Below are positions 13,161-25,314 of a DNA stretch of 64,000 bases, one piece after another (within the stretch, counting starts at the first letter, position 1; each line of letters opens with the position of its first letter). The DNA is from Galbula dea (taxonomy: Eukaryota > Chordata > Aves > Piciformes > Galbulidae). The stretch spans positions 3,800,327 to 3,864,326 of the forward strand of contig VWZX01008936.1 in NCBI GenBank assembly GCA_013399015.1, read 5' to 3'. Both the position numbers and the translations under genes were made by a program. The notes below the pieces were generated by a model. That model made no database searches and was not told the DNA's origin. It saw only the letters and a list, made by a program, of their open reading frames with translations.

Positions 13161-15840
13161 TGAAAGGGGACAAAAACCTTCCACACCAAGGAAAGTCTAG
13201 TTATGACTATGAGGCACAAAGTGTGTATAAGACCACCATGATATGAGGTATGCCAGGCACATATCTTATTGGCCCCAAGCAGTAGCTGAGGGACAAAAAG
13301 AGGTATCTGCACAGTTTCACACCAAAGACAGCCAGCTCTCCTCAGCACCTGTGTTACAATCCCAATACAGAAATACTGCCAGATAGGAATATGCGCTGCG
13401 ATTCCAGTGCACAGTTTGGAGTCACTATGTCGCAGCTTCCTGCATATCCACAGGTCAGGTTTTCTACTTCTGTCTGTTAAACCACACTAAATCTCATGGT
13501 TCTCTTTCTGGGACTTGAGCTAACATACCTGCTCTGTGATATACTCTACCATGTAGAAGTAAAGCCATATAATGAACCATTCATTCAAAGGAGTTTAAAA
13601 GTAAAATACAGACTGCATTATCTCTCAGAGGAAGAAGAATTTGTCACCCCAGTTCCTAAGGCACTTTGGAATATGTACACTTTGTAAATGTACACTTCCT
13701 TTTGCTTTTGGCAGTAGCTAAAAAAACCCAAATATTTAAAATGTAATTTACCTTCTACTATTCCAGTCCTTTAGAGTTCATCTTCTTCAGTCTTCAGAAA
13801 AGGAAATTCAAAAGCTGTACAGTAGGATGCAGGAGGGCACCACAGTTCCCAGGAGTGCACTCCCCACCACATCCTGACTGCGTTTTTTTGGAAGGACCAG
13901 CCTGAGCAACACTTTCTTTATCTGTCATACACTCCTGCCTTGATGTCCTCAGGAGGGATGTTCATGATGAGAGCCACAGTGTTGCCAAGGACTTTGTTCC
14001 CTGGACAAAGGGAAAATCTCTGACATACAGTCAATCACAACACAAAACTCCTCAAAACCAGAATGCTTATCATCTTTAGTGCACGGTCATGAAGAATATA
14101 CAGAGTAGTATCAGATCAAAATCATTTAAGAGTGGTGTTGTCGAGGTAAGACAAGTTCTACCTCTTAACAATGATACCATACCACTCTAATTTCCATCAG
14201 GATTCCAACAGAAGAAAGCAGAAAAAATGTCTTTTCTGAAACCAATGGTGATACGACCTGCAAAGACACATAACTCTCAAGTCATTTGTGCAGAGTTATC
14301 ATAAACACAAACTATAAGACTGCAGAAAACTGCCTTTGGCAAGGTGCCTCTCTGGTCTAAAATTCCTAAGCAAATGTGCTTTCACGTCTACGTCTGTGCT
14401 AAGGGTTAAGTGGTAAGGTGAGAAGGTTTGTTCCTAGAGCAATGTGAAAGTCGGATGCCTCATGACACTGGAGTTTGGTGTAAGCTGATCCTGTTCACAA
14501 CTGGTCATAACACACTGTCACAGCAGTCCAGGACAAGGCCAAGACTGGCCTTTATGCGGTTTCACAGCATTACAGAGCTTTCCACTGTCCAGTGCCTCTT
14601 ATGTACAGGCCCTGGGCCTTTCTCTTTCTGGGCCTAAAGGAACAGAAATTCTCCCAAATGGCATGCAGGCATTGGCACCATGACAGAGCAGTTTGGATAC
14701 CCCATGGAAAAGATGTTAGGTATATGTTGGTCTTCAATAAGCACAGAGCATTTCAGGAAAGGATTATAGCCACCACTAAACAGAACTCCGTTCTGCCCTA
14801 AATTAGGCACGATCTAGCTTCAGGCAGACTTAAAATCTTAAATGTTCTCTTTAATTAGGGTTATCTGTATGAATGTCAGAAAAGAGAAAACCTTCTCTTT
14901 GTGGTAAACAACTGAAAATTACATAGAAGTATGTGTAAGTTAAGACATAAATCTCACTTCAGCTTTACACCTTCCTGCTAAGTGTAACCCAGTTACACTC
15001 CCTTCTCCTGGCACAAGCTGAATGATTTAATGCACTTGAACTATATCAAATTACATTTTCACCTATAATCAATTTTCATTTTCTCTTCGACAGTCACAGA
15101 ATCCCATCTGGAGGAAACACTTTAAAAATCTATTTATATACATGTGGGTATTTGGGGTATAAACTGGATCTAACTTGGAGTGCAAAACTGGGTATTCTGC
15201 ACAAAAGTGGCTAGATTCCTTTTGTGTCAATGACCAACTATTTTTCCAATGTGTCAGAAGATCAGAAGTTGCAGCTAGCTTTTTACACTCGGTTGCTCTA
15301 TTATACGCTTGAGATTTAAAAGGCACATATGGGCACACAGATTCAGGGGGTACAAATTAAACACAGATATTAGATTATCCTGTCACTTACAGTCTGCAAA
15401 TTAATTCAGCCTCTCTAGGAAAAGACCTTTGTAACAAACCAACCTAACCACTAAAACTGAAAGGAGTTTGAAACCCACAACATCCAGAAGATGTTAGAAG
15501 ACACCAGAAGAAAGTACTGAAGTAACAGGTCCCCCTCTCTGCAACTTATAGCTGCCTGCTGCCAAGACTAATACAATCTTTTGCAGCTGAGGATGTCTTT
15601 TGACTGCACAATTCATCAGCAGGATCATTGAGCAACAATAACCATACAGCAGCAACAAGTCCTGGTCCTGGATACCATCCTGAGAAAACATAGATCCCAA
15701 CCAGACTCTCATTCTTTTTCTTGGTTCAGCAAAATTGAGATACAAGCCTGAAGGCCACTTTTGTGGTTCTTCCCACTTAGAGTCTCTCATTCCTTGGGAA
15801 CATGAAAGCACAATTCACAATTGCATTTTTTGAGATGGAG

Positions 15841-15950
15841 AGAGGAGAAAAAAAGAAAAAAAAACAAACAAATAAAAAGAAAACTAACCTAAACCAACCA
15901 ACCAAAATAAATTTAAAAAAAAAATCCACCACACCAAAACCCCACAACTG
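15841..15950. repeat. A-rich low-complexity tract with CAAA and CCAA units
   Basis: About 110 bases are dominated by A, with GAAAAA, CAAACAAATA and ACCAACCAACC stretches. No LINE or gene body with a matching 3' end was recognised next to it. Confidence 0.85.
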
Positions 15951-18900
15951 AGAAGAGAGACAAAAACTACCTATCTACTTACATTCAAAAAACCCAAAAT
16001 GTGCAGGAGTAGGTTAGCAGGACAGTTCTGGTGAAAATTCTTATTTATAAATCAGTTTTCACCACCTAAACACCTTAAACTACTTCTGCTTGGGTTCAGG
16101 GTCAAGTGACCCTTTTTCAGACTGCTCCATCTTCAGAAAGCTGTCACAAAAACTTCCCCCTGGATTTACAGCTGCTTTTGCAAAATGAGTTCTCTGATCT
16201 TCTGCATTTGGGGACCATGTGAAGTGAGCATTACACCACAGCCCCAAACTGAGGCCAAACCGTAATATCACCTTTGTTAAAGCTGTTCATTCCAGTTTGT
16301 CAAAGAATGAGGAACCTAAAGTAAAACTGGACCTTTAGGTTCAGTCTTTCTATTTGGGGCAGCTTAGTCCCATTCCTGAACAAAACACATTTCCAGAGCA
16401 ATGAATTCACTCCAGAGAACATCTTGCTATATGTAGTAAAATAGCAAGGATAAGCACATCTACAATCCCTGACATATCACCACTCACACCTCTTTTTCCA
16501 AGAAGGGAACAGAAACATCCATCTATTTTCTGATTCCATATAGTGCAAGATATATTATCTATTCTGATTGTGGAAATTATGCTTTTCTAAATTGCACAGA
16601 GAAAAAACATAACTTAGCAAAGTATTTAAACCTCCATCATTTGTAATTACTTTAGGTGGTAGGGAGTAAAATCCTGCAGAAGGCACAACTCCTGAATGCA
16701 AACCAGAAAGAAAAGAAGTAAATATATATCTGCTAAAGAATCATCAGTGGCTCCACCAGGATGTCTGAAAACTATTTCTTGGTTCAATGGATCATACCCC
16801 TCAGGAAATGCTCACTGTTTATTGAAGATCTGAATAGAATAAATGTGTTTTCAGTTTGTACGCACCAAATTCAGAGGTTGCACAGAAGCTGTTACAGGGA
16901 CTCACTGTGCAATGTGCAGCATTGTGTGCCACAGAGATCAAACCTCAGGTGCTACTGGAACATGTTGTGCTCTTCAGCTTCTTGTCACCTGCTGCTATTG
17001 GCTGATTCTACGTATCAGATGGAAATATCACACCACAGCTCACCCAAAACTGCACCCACTCTTTCGCAGCAATAAACATTTATGACTTGCAGTTTGCGTC
17101 ATTTATGCCCCCTAAGTATAAGAGCCTGCAAATCTGCCTACATTTGCAAAATCATCAAACTGCCTTATCTAGAAGTGCATGCTTTCTTGCATCTCTCTCA
17201 AGAAAATCCTGAATTCACAGATACCATAATATTCTATTGAGAGACATTTTGTTTATAAAATCCTGCTTTAAAAAATCTTATTGCCAAAAGAACTGGCAAC
17301 AGCAGGATAGCCTTATCCTCAGCATAGATAGCAACTTAGTGGGTTGAGATAACTTGGATGGTTTGTTTTGGCAATATTTGCTGAAGTACTGGAAAAATAA
17401 AACAGAAATCTATAATTTCTTTCCAAGTCCAGACATCTTTCGATGTCCACATTGAACTGGTCCTTCTGTACATTTTTTTCCAAAAGTTTTGCCTTTTTGC
17501 TCACTTTTGCATTCCTGAAATATGTCAGTTCAAAACTTTTCTCTACATGAAAGGACCTAGAATCCTTCTCTTCTAGAAAAAAATCACACTTTACAAATGT
17601 AATTTGAAAAGCCTGACTTTATAGAAACAACATAAATTAAGTAAGTCCTGCATAACTTGTTGTCTACCACACTCACCCACTAGAGAGGGAACCTGTGCTC
17701 TATTTTCTGTGTTGGTAAGTTTTCAGTTCACTGTGGCTGGGACTGGGATACAGATCTTGCTTCTTCCTACTGTTACGCAATATTATTTAAGAAGAAATTG
17801 CCAGATGAACAAAGTGGCAGAGGCAGCATGCAGAAATCACCTCCAAAAATAGTTTCAGGGTCACTTTTACATGGCATTCGCTGTGAACAATGCTTCTGAG
17901 AAACCACGCTATGTGCTGATATAGTCTCTATACACCAGATTCTCACAGTTGCATGAGAAGCTACTACTGAAAATTTCACATTTACTATCAGAACTACTGA
18001 GATCCAGACTCTTTGAAAATCTGCCTACAATAATGGGAGGTTTTTACCTAAAATGCGCTCATAAATTCTTCTTGATGCCCACACTTTCACAGGAGATAAA
18101 TGCAGATAGCTGACAGGGGGGAATTGATCTGATTTGAATCAGTTTGTTCCAAATAGCTCTGGTATGTCATTCAATCGTTAACCAGCTTTCACACAGCATC
18201 TTTCCATGTACTCTGCATACATCAAATAAATTAGGATCATGTAGTGTTAGAAATGTTTTGAGTTCTAAAAAGCAGAATATCAAAGCTGTACAGAACCAAT
18301 TACTACCAGAGATTCAAGTACAAACTGTGTTTCCAATGGAGAGCAATATAATACATTTCAAAACTCAGAACAGTAGTTTGGGTATGCTTGATTTACTGAG
18401 ATATTTTGCATCACAGTGCCCATTAGCAATTACTTCAATGTCCCTTTTCACTGCAAAAATATGCTATCTTCCCTAATTCTTCAGATTTGTAAGATAACAG
18501 CCTTATTATACTACTTATCCAGGTGTTCCTCCAGGCACTGGAATCCAATAAAATAGGTAGATTCAAAAAATAATGGCTGCTGTCCAAGGCCATACTATGT
18601 TTGCAATGTTAGAGAAAGCCCCAAGGGACAATGTTGTGAGCAGTGTGCAGGATAGGTATTCAAAGGTGAAAAATATGTCATGGCTATATGGACATATGGA
18701 TTGATACCCAAACCATTCTGGATGTAAGATATTTCCAGTACTAGTGGGAATTGCATACAGGTTTGCTGGTTGGTAGAGCGTGTTTTGCCTCAGAGCACAA
18801 GATCACAGGCCACACCACCTTCTGGAAAGTTTTGACTGACCAGTTGCCATAGCCATGGCTATGGCTCAGCCTTTGTCCTGCCATTGTTCCCCATTTCTGT

Positions 18901-20340
18901 CAAGAGTTATGCAAGATTCAAAGGGGCAGCAGAGCTTTGGCTCCTCAGCAGTTCAGAGAAAACCAGCCCTGCAGTGACACTCTCAATCACTTCCAAACCT
19001 ACATAAACCTTTTGCTTCTTTCCTTTGTACAAAAATGGAAAACCAACCAGGTTCCTTACACCTTTGCCTCTCCACCTAGTGGCTTCACACACTGCTGAGC
19101 ACGATCACCAAATGCCTCTGCACTCTGTTTTGTGAAGTGATCTGTTCATTGACAGTACAGACTAAAACTATAAAAGGCTTGCATGTAGGCCTTTCTCCTG
19201 GAAAGAAAACATATCTTGAAGATGTTTTGGTTGATAAAAGTTTATCAATTTTATCTGCAACTTTAAAGTATGTATAAAAACCAGCAGTCTAAAAGTGTCC
19301 AGTAGATTTGATAGATAAGGCTGTGATCTGCGGTAAGCAATACCTTGCAGTACTTCACAGTTTGCTTCTAAGCATTCTGAAAGCACTGTGTTTGAGGAGG
19401 TACATTTATATAACGCAATCTAACAGCTTCATGTAACAGCTTTCTGCAGCATTTTGGTAAGAAATTTAAAGGTAAAATATGGTATGGTGATGGTGTGCAG
19501 GACTAATATAACTTTAATATTTATATATTATACCATCCTCCTCGCAAATTTATTCCTTAAGTCACGTTAGTGCTTCGAATGAATTTGTAGAATTCATATA
19601 GTTCTGTGAGGTGCTGAATATCTCCAGTTAAATGTGTAGTATTGTAGCAGGAGTGACTTGAGGTGTTCAGTAATTATCATGATCCAACTTCTGCTCCTTC
19701 TCTCCCGTGCAGAGTCTTAGTTAAGATAATGGGTCAATAAATACAAGGATTTGTTTCTGGTATATAGCTACTTTTTATGTTTGTTTTTTTAACACAAATA
19801 TTTAAATTATTCATCTTCTACCATGCAGTCTAAATGCCTGCTAAGAGTTAACTAGGCAGTTTGATTAACATACAACGTTTTTTTCTCCCATGAAGTAGAG
19901 CAGTGCATGCATTAGAATGCCCTGTCTGGAGGTCTGGGAGGACATCTCCCAGCTTGTGTGAGTTGACGGAAGGCAGCCTGATGGGCTATTCAAGAAGTCA
20001 AAGTGGAAGCATCCTGTCCTGCATTGAGACTGGAAGTGAGTGAGCTCTGTCATGGTAAGCAGTCCCTGTGGCTGTCTGGTCAGGAGCTTTGCAGTGGCCT
20101 CCAGGAAAGCTCTGTCTCACTCTCCACAAAGTAAAACTCACAGTATCTGAGGGGTCGAAATGCAACTGCTGTTGTCACCTCAGAACTTTAGACAGTCTTC
20201 CAGATGCTGAGCTCTGGCCATTGGAGAGAAGCCGCAGATAGACAGAGAGAGCCTCAGCTGCCTTGCTGAAATCACTTGCCAAGTAGTAGATAAGCTAAAT
20301 CTTCTGTAGTGTGGCTGAAACACAAATTAACTTATGGGGA
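15951..20340. other. Noncoding unique sequence
   Basis: No gene was recognised. Open frames at 16761-17075 and 18144-18476 (104 and 110 codons) show no domain. The 18846 palindrome lies here. The 19.9-20.1 kb part is less AT-rich and has a donor-like ATG|GTAAGC at about 20053. Confidence 0.55.
18846..18865. repeat. Perfect 20-bp palindrome
   Basis: GCCATAGCCATGGCTATGGC equals its own reverse complement over all 20 bases and is centred on CCATGG. The symmetry stops at the next base on each side. Confidence 0.97.
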
Positions 20341-20410
20341 ATTTGCATTTCTTTCCCTTTCTCTCAGTCTGCAGCATAAGCTGCCAAACGCTCAGGATTT
20401 ATATGCAAAT
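20341..20410. promoter_or_regulatory. Two inverted octamer (POU) motifs
   Basis: ATTTGCAT at 20341-20348 and its reverse complement ATGCAAAT at 20403-20410 are both perfect octamer sequences recognised by POU-domain factors such as Oct proteins, 54 bases apart. They lie about 230 bases upstream of the CpG cluster. This shows sequence potential only. Confidence 0.4.
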
Positions 20411-20640
20411 AGTCCTGCTTGCTCTCTAGTTGCAGAGGAGAAGCAAGGGAAGTAAGGGCTGCCTAACTGGCGCTCATTGCTCCTTTTATCAAACACAGTT
20501 CAGGCATGCTGATGGCTAGATACACATCAGATTTTCAAACTCTGGTTTATATAGCTGCTAAAACTCACTAAAACAGCACACACAAATTTCCTTCTCTTCT
20601 CTCAAATCAAGAGCCCCTGAGAAGAATCAGTGTTAATCCT

Positions 20641-20757
20641 CGGTTGTGAGATGGTTTTTATCCGTCTCGGAGACAGTTTACACTGCAGGCGAGCCCTGTG
20701 TAAGCCTCGGAGACCTCTTATGTAACGTATCTCTTTCAGAGCGCGGTGTGTATTTCG
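20641..20757. promoter_or_regulatory. Compact CpG cluster in CpG-poor DNA
   Basis: Nine CpG dinucleotides (at 20641, 20663, 20668, 20690, 20708, 20726, 20742, 20744 and 20756) lie within 117 bases, while surrounding kilobases have few. The segment also repeats CTCGGAGAC (two copies, 20666 and 20706 areas) and GAGCCCTGT (20691 and 20780 areas). It is neither a repeat nor a gene that I recognise. A 72-codon minus-strand frame spans 20602-20820. Unmethylated regulatory DNA, a conserved noncoding element or an exon are all possible. Confidence 0.4.
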
Positions 20758-21189
20758 CTTAGGCTTGCAGTGTGCATTGAGAGCCCTGTCAGACTGGACC
20801 CACAGGAGATACTGGAGCAAACAAAATAAAATTTAAAAAGTAAATAGAATATAGCTTATCCTCAGGAAAAAAAATTCCTCATGCTAAGCAGGAAGACTTT
20901 GTGTGAAAAGATGGAAGATGGTGTGTTCCATATTTTCATACAGAACTCTGCCATAACACAACAGTAATTGCTTCTTATAACAGAAACCAGTCCACCCTTA
21001 TTTATTCCTATGGACCCAATAACTGCACAAAACCCTCTAATACACTATTCTGCCTTTTATCTCAATGCAAAATGCAGTATAGAACCAGAGCTGATCAAGC
21101 CCAGAGCAGTTACAAAATATCCTAGAATTTGCAAAGATTTATTTCTGTAGGTATGCCCAGAGCTACTGCCACAGTGAATTGCCCTCTAG

Positions 21190-21225
21190 ACCAAGTATAA
21201 ATAAGGAACCAAGTATAAATAAGGA
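21190..21225. repeat. 18-bp exact tandem duplication
   Basis: The unit ACCAAGTATAAATAAGGA occurs twice in immediate succession (21190-21207 and 21208-21225) with no mismatch. Confidence 0.97.
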
Positions 21226-21834
21226 TAATTGTATATGAAAATCCATTTGGCTTCTTGGTACTGGAGCTATGCTCCACCAGAATCACTTTCTCATTCCAGA
21301 AGCCTGGAGACAGAACACACCTGTCACCTGAAAACAATTCCTGCATTTTTCTTGTATTTTTGCAGAGACTACCATTGTTTACGACCTATGAAAAGAAATT
21401 CCTACAGCAGAAAACCTCCCAGGATCATTGTTAGAGCCCAAGCAAAGGTAGCCATGGCATGTTGCTAAATTAGGAGTAGCTATATTCACTTGTGCCAACA
21501 GCATAGATGGGAGGAGGGAATGGGGATACTCTCCAGAGGAGCTGAGTTGAGACATAGCAGTGAACACAGAGCCTTCAGTGGTGACTCACTTTTTCCATTT
21601 TTAAAATAAAAACATTAGCATAGATATTTTTAAGTGCTTACTGTGCTTTTCTGCTGCAAGCAAAGCCTTTTTATAAGTTTTAACTATCCTCACACCCCTC
21701 AGCATTAACATATTTTAGTAATCACTGCTATTTTATTAAATCCTTTTAGCCATAAAGCCCAAGACAGTTTTAAATGAAGCAGTCCTTAGTCCATAATTCA
21801 CTGGTTTCTAAGGGAAAACTATTGTCCAAAGCAA

Positions 21835-21905
21835 GCCTAGGAGCCTGGGAGCCAGGATCCCTTGGCTCTACCCTTCATGTTTCTGCTGACATGCTGTATT
21901 ATGGA
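21835..21905 (+). mobile_element. MIR-like CORE-SINE fragment, ancient
   Basis: GGAGCCTGGGAGCCAGGATC followed by CCTTGGCTCTACC and TTTCTGCTGACATGCTGT reads like the amniote MIR core (GGAGCCAGGA-TCCTGGGTTCTA-CCCAGCTCTGCCACTGAC-TGCTGT). Only the core portion is visible, with substitutions throughout. Confidence 0.45.
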
Positions 21906-22404
21906 AAAATGAAACAGAGTCCTAGTTGCGACATTAGGGTCTGAGCTGTACAAGCAGATTTCTGCGCTCATTGAAGTTGACAGAGGCTCAGAAGTTCAGC
22001 CATACAGATCAAGATTCTTCAAACATAGGAGGTTTACTTATGCTACACACCCCTCTTTCTAGCATAAGTAACAGCAACAGCTGCAAAAATCTTGAGTCAA
22101 ATCACATTTTAAATTCATTCCAGGAAAAAGAGAAAAAGTACTCCAGCACTTCCAGAAGGACATGCATAAGACAGAATAACACCATCAGACTTGGGCTGGT
22201 GAGTTGTGGAGTACTCTCCAGCTAAACTAAAAGGATCTTGACAACAGTACACAGAAACTCACAGATCAAGCCCTTGGAAACACAGCAAACCTGAAGACTA
22301 GGCAGCAATGAAACAAGAACCTAGAGAGTACAAGTGAGGTTGACTGACATCTTTTTTTGACATTTAAGGCAAAGAGCAATTTTTCACATTCTCCACTATT
22401 CACA

Positions 22405-22500
22405 AGTGGTACCTAATTAGGCAGCTAAAGAAGGCTCAGATTTTGGGGAATGTTCAGTACCCAAAAGCTTATAGCCAGACACTTAGGGATCTGTCTTCTG
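22405..22500. repeat. Possible ancient amniote interspersed repeat
   Basis: GGTACCTAATTAGGCAGCTA, then GGCTCAGATTTTGGGGAATG, TTCAGTACCC and the later CAGACACTTAGGGATC recall an old repeat of reptile and bird genomes with TTAGG-rich inverted ends and a GATTTTCAGAGGTGCTGAGCACC core. The identification is by wording only. Confidence 0.28.
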
Positions 22501-24005
22501 TAAAAGGTACACTAAAAGATTTTTAAGCTTTGTCACATATCCTAGGACAAAAGTGGGAATAAAATTCTTCTGAAACCTGCCTTTTTGTTATATAGTCATA
22601 GGCTGAGAACTAGCATTTTCCCCTGAAAGTAACTGCAAATACAAAGCAACAGCCTTAAAAAGACAAATAACAATAATGAAAAAGTCCTATTTAAAGTTCA
22701 ACTTAGGAAGTCCCCACGTGGAAATACCCATAATTTTATGTTCCATAATAACAACTTTGCTAAAATTCTCTTACATGTACTTCTTAATTAGTATCAAGTC
22801 TCACAGATCAAATCAGGTGTTCTTCCTATAGTCTTGAAATTACCAGCACTATCCAGCTGGCTGAGATTTTTCTTGCTCTTTCTTTCCCATTTCTCAGTTG
22901 TGTATTTGTCTCTGTATTCTTCAGCATCATACTTTTTGGTAATTTGAGAAATTCCCAGCTATTGTTTTAAATAATATCCATTTCATGGAGGGGAAGTCTA
23001 TTTTTCCTATTCCTCTCTTTCCTTCCACCTCCCAGCCCTCCAATTGTGCAGTCCTCTGCACAAACAGATCCTGGAGCTTGTTGCACGGCAGTCTGTCTCT
23101 CTCTATTTCCCCCACAGTTCCCACAAGAATATCGTATTCCTGTCTCCCATCCTGTCCCAGACTGTCTCTGTGGTTGCCATGTACTGTTTAACAGTCGCCA
23201 CATTCCACCTAAAAAGTGGAAGAATTTCTCAAAGCACTCAGCAAGTGATTTCAGTTTGCTCAATACTTCCAGACCTTCCTTCCCATGTGACTGGTTTGCA
23301 AATGTGCTAGGTGTAGTTTTGTGAACCTTAGAATGATTAAGGTGCAGAAAATGTATACTGTCTTAAGTTCACCCATTATGTGGCTAAAGTCTCAAGTCCC
23401 TCCAGGTGTAATCTGTCAGAAATTCAGGCATGAAAAATAAAAACAAAAACAAAGATCAAGACTTGGGATTAGTTTATGTCAGGAGATAAAAGAAATAGTT
23501 AAAAAAATCTCAGAGTGCATTAATTCAGACTATCACACTCAGGAAAACTGTACTTTCCCACAGGATTTAACTCTGATTCAGCAGTTCAGATTCATTCAGT
23601 ATGTTGGAGATACACCGATGGCTGTATCCTCAGCTGCTATGGGCCAGCTCCATTGGCTTGGGAATTGCTGTGCCAAACTAGCTGAGGATCTGGACCTAAG
23701 CGTGCACAGGAAATGAGGCTGTATTGGCAGAGAAAACAGACAATAACTTCTGACACATCAGTGGATGAGCACCCTGTAGATGGAAGGGAGAAAGGGAGAT
23801 AGAGAGCTTTCCCCTCTATCTCTCTGCTTTTATAAATCTTCCCTGGACCCTCTGAGAGATGGTATCTTCACAGTGTTTGCAGGAAGCTCAGACCTTTGTC
23901 CAACAGCTGCAGAAGCAGGAGGTCCAAAGGATTTATTTTTATTTTCCCTCTCTTGGTACTGATCCAGCAACAGTAAGGTCGTGACAGTCACAGCTGTCCT
24001 ACTTG

Positions 24006-24040
24006 TGCACACGCACACACACTCACTCTCTCTCTCTCAC
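24006..24040. repeat. Compound (CA)n/(CT)n microsatellite
   Basis: An imperfect CA run (GCACACGCACACACAC) passes into a CT run (TCTCTCTCTCTC). Short but likely polymorphic. Confidence 0.93.
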
Positions 24041-24844
24041 TGTATCTCTTGATAATAGAAAGCCTGACATCATCTCCTAAACAGTTTTATTTCCCCCCTC
24101 TTTCAAGACCACAGAGGTACAAAACAAACTGACTATGGGAACCACTGTTGAGGCAGGGGAAGCAAGGTTTCAGATATACCTGAAGTAGCTAAACACTTTT
24201 TAGATTGTAAACTTTTTCATTCACAGTAGTCATTATTTGAAGAGCTTGCTTAGCACACATATAAATGTACATTTTCTTTTTGCACACTGAGAACTACAAT
24301 CAGTGCTACTGCTGTGAAGCTCTGACAGATCCTTGGAGAAAAAAATAAATTTGTCAGACAAATTAACTGAGCTTGTTTTATGATTTATTGTACAAAAGCC
24401 TTTTCAACTGCAGAGTTTTGCACCTCTATATTTGAACTGAAGAAACAGTAAAAGAAGAGTGTCTGCAGCATGAGCATGGATACATTTTAGGAAATCATTC
24501 CCTATTGTGTTTCTTTGGACTTGTTATTTCCTAAAAATCTTTTCTTTGAATCTCTGTTTTCTACTAAAAAGTCATACCTGTCTGCTGTTCATAAAAGCAC
24601 CTACTCAATAGAAACATAGGCAATTTCCATGTAGAAATGTGGCATGCATGTGGTAGCAAAGAGGTTATTAATATTTAGAAATCATGGAAGTGCCTAAGAA
24701 TGGTCATGTAGGAATTAGGGCGTCTCCTCCCAAAAACATGGTAGCATCAATAGCCCAGCAAAAGTACATCTACATCAATACCTGCTTGACTAACCTGATC
24801 TCCTTCTGTGACCAGCTGACCTACCTAGTGGATGAGGGAAGCCT

Positions 24845-25066
24845 GTGGATGTTACCTACATGAACTTCAGTAAAGTTTTAGACACTGTTTCCGGCAGCAT
24901 TCTCCTGGAGAAGCTGGCTGCTCATGGGTTGGATGGATGTACTCTTCACTGGGTAAAAAGCTGGCTGGATGGCCAAGCCCAGAGAGTTGTGGTGAATGGA
25001 GTTCTATCCAGCTGGTGGATAGCCACATGTGGTGTTCCTCATGGCTCAGTACCTGTGAAAAATATT
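24845..25066 (+). pseudogene. CR1 reverse transcriptase relic (partial ORF2)
   Basis: A 75-codon open frame reads as the finger-to-palm part of CR1 ORF2 reverse transcriptase. The motif A region is visible at residues 6-15 (NFSKVLDTVS); the catalytic aspartate expected before F-S-K is an asparagine here. Residues 18-43 correspond to the conserved SILLEKLAAHGL...WVKSWLDG stretch. Residues 63-68 (GVPHGS) are the degraded GVPQGS motif. The frame then runs into unrelated sequence at the deletion junction, so the catalytic motif with paired aspartates, the thumb and the C-terminal region are absent. The element's endonuclease domain is also missing upstream. The open frame is a residue of ancestry, not evidence of function. 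Confidence 0.9.
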
Positions 25067-25286
25067 TTTTAAGGGTGAAGATTCTAGAGAACAAGTTTGA
25101 TGATGAGCAGGTGAGGGAACTGGTGTCTTTTAAGCTAGAGAAAAATAGGCTCAGGGAAGACCTTATTACCCTCTACAAATACCTGAAATGAGATTGTTGT
25201 GAGGTGGGAATCCATCTTTTCTCCCAAGGAACAAGGGGTAGGACAAAAGGAGGTGGATTCAAGTTTGTGCCAGGGAAGGTTTAGAT

Positions 25287-25314
25287 CATAGAATCATCTG
25301 GGTTGGAAGGGACC
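25287..25314 (-). mobile_element. 28-bp inverted CR1 3' tail nested in the CR1 copy
   Basis: Twenty-eight bases inside the CR1 3' UTR are the reverse complement of a CR1 3' end (CATAGAATCA...GGAAGGGACC). They are bounded on both sides by AGAT (25283-25286 and 25315-25318). Removing the piece and one AGAT restores normal CR1 3' UTR sequence across the junction. This fits an extremely 5'-truncated CR1 insertion with a 4-bp target duplication. Patch copying from another CR1 is an alternative. Confidence 0.7.

Larger units (their letters stand above)
9681..15840. other. Noncoding unique sequence with homopolymers
   Basis: No gene was recognised. Contents are the 9804 hairpin, A-runs near 12.78 and 13.01 kb and a doubtful MIR-like fragment at 13.09 kb. 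The 10.6-11.5 kb part is more complex in composition, with an AACAAAGG TCF/SOX-type site near 10940 and CTTTGTCGTTGTCAAAG near 11475, but no firm feature. Confidence 0.55.
20821..24689. other. Noncoding unique sequence with old repeat fragments
   Basis: Apart from the 18-bp duplication at 21190, SINE-like pieces at 21.84 and 22.41 kb and the microsatellite at 24.0 kb, nothing was recognised. Several overlapping short frames on both strands at 22.93-23.32 kb are mutual shadows without domains. Confidence 0.55.

Noticed and set aside
16761..17085. Two overlapping plus-strand frames followed by an AATAAA near 17069, resembling a gene 3' end
   Set aside because: No domain, and poly-A signal words are common by chance in AT-rich DNA.
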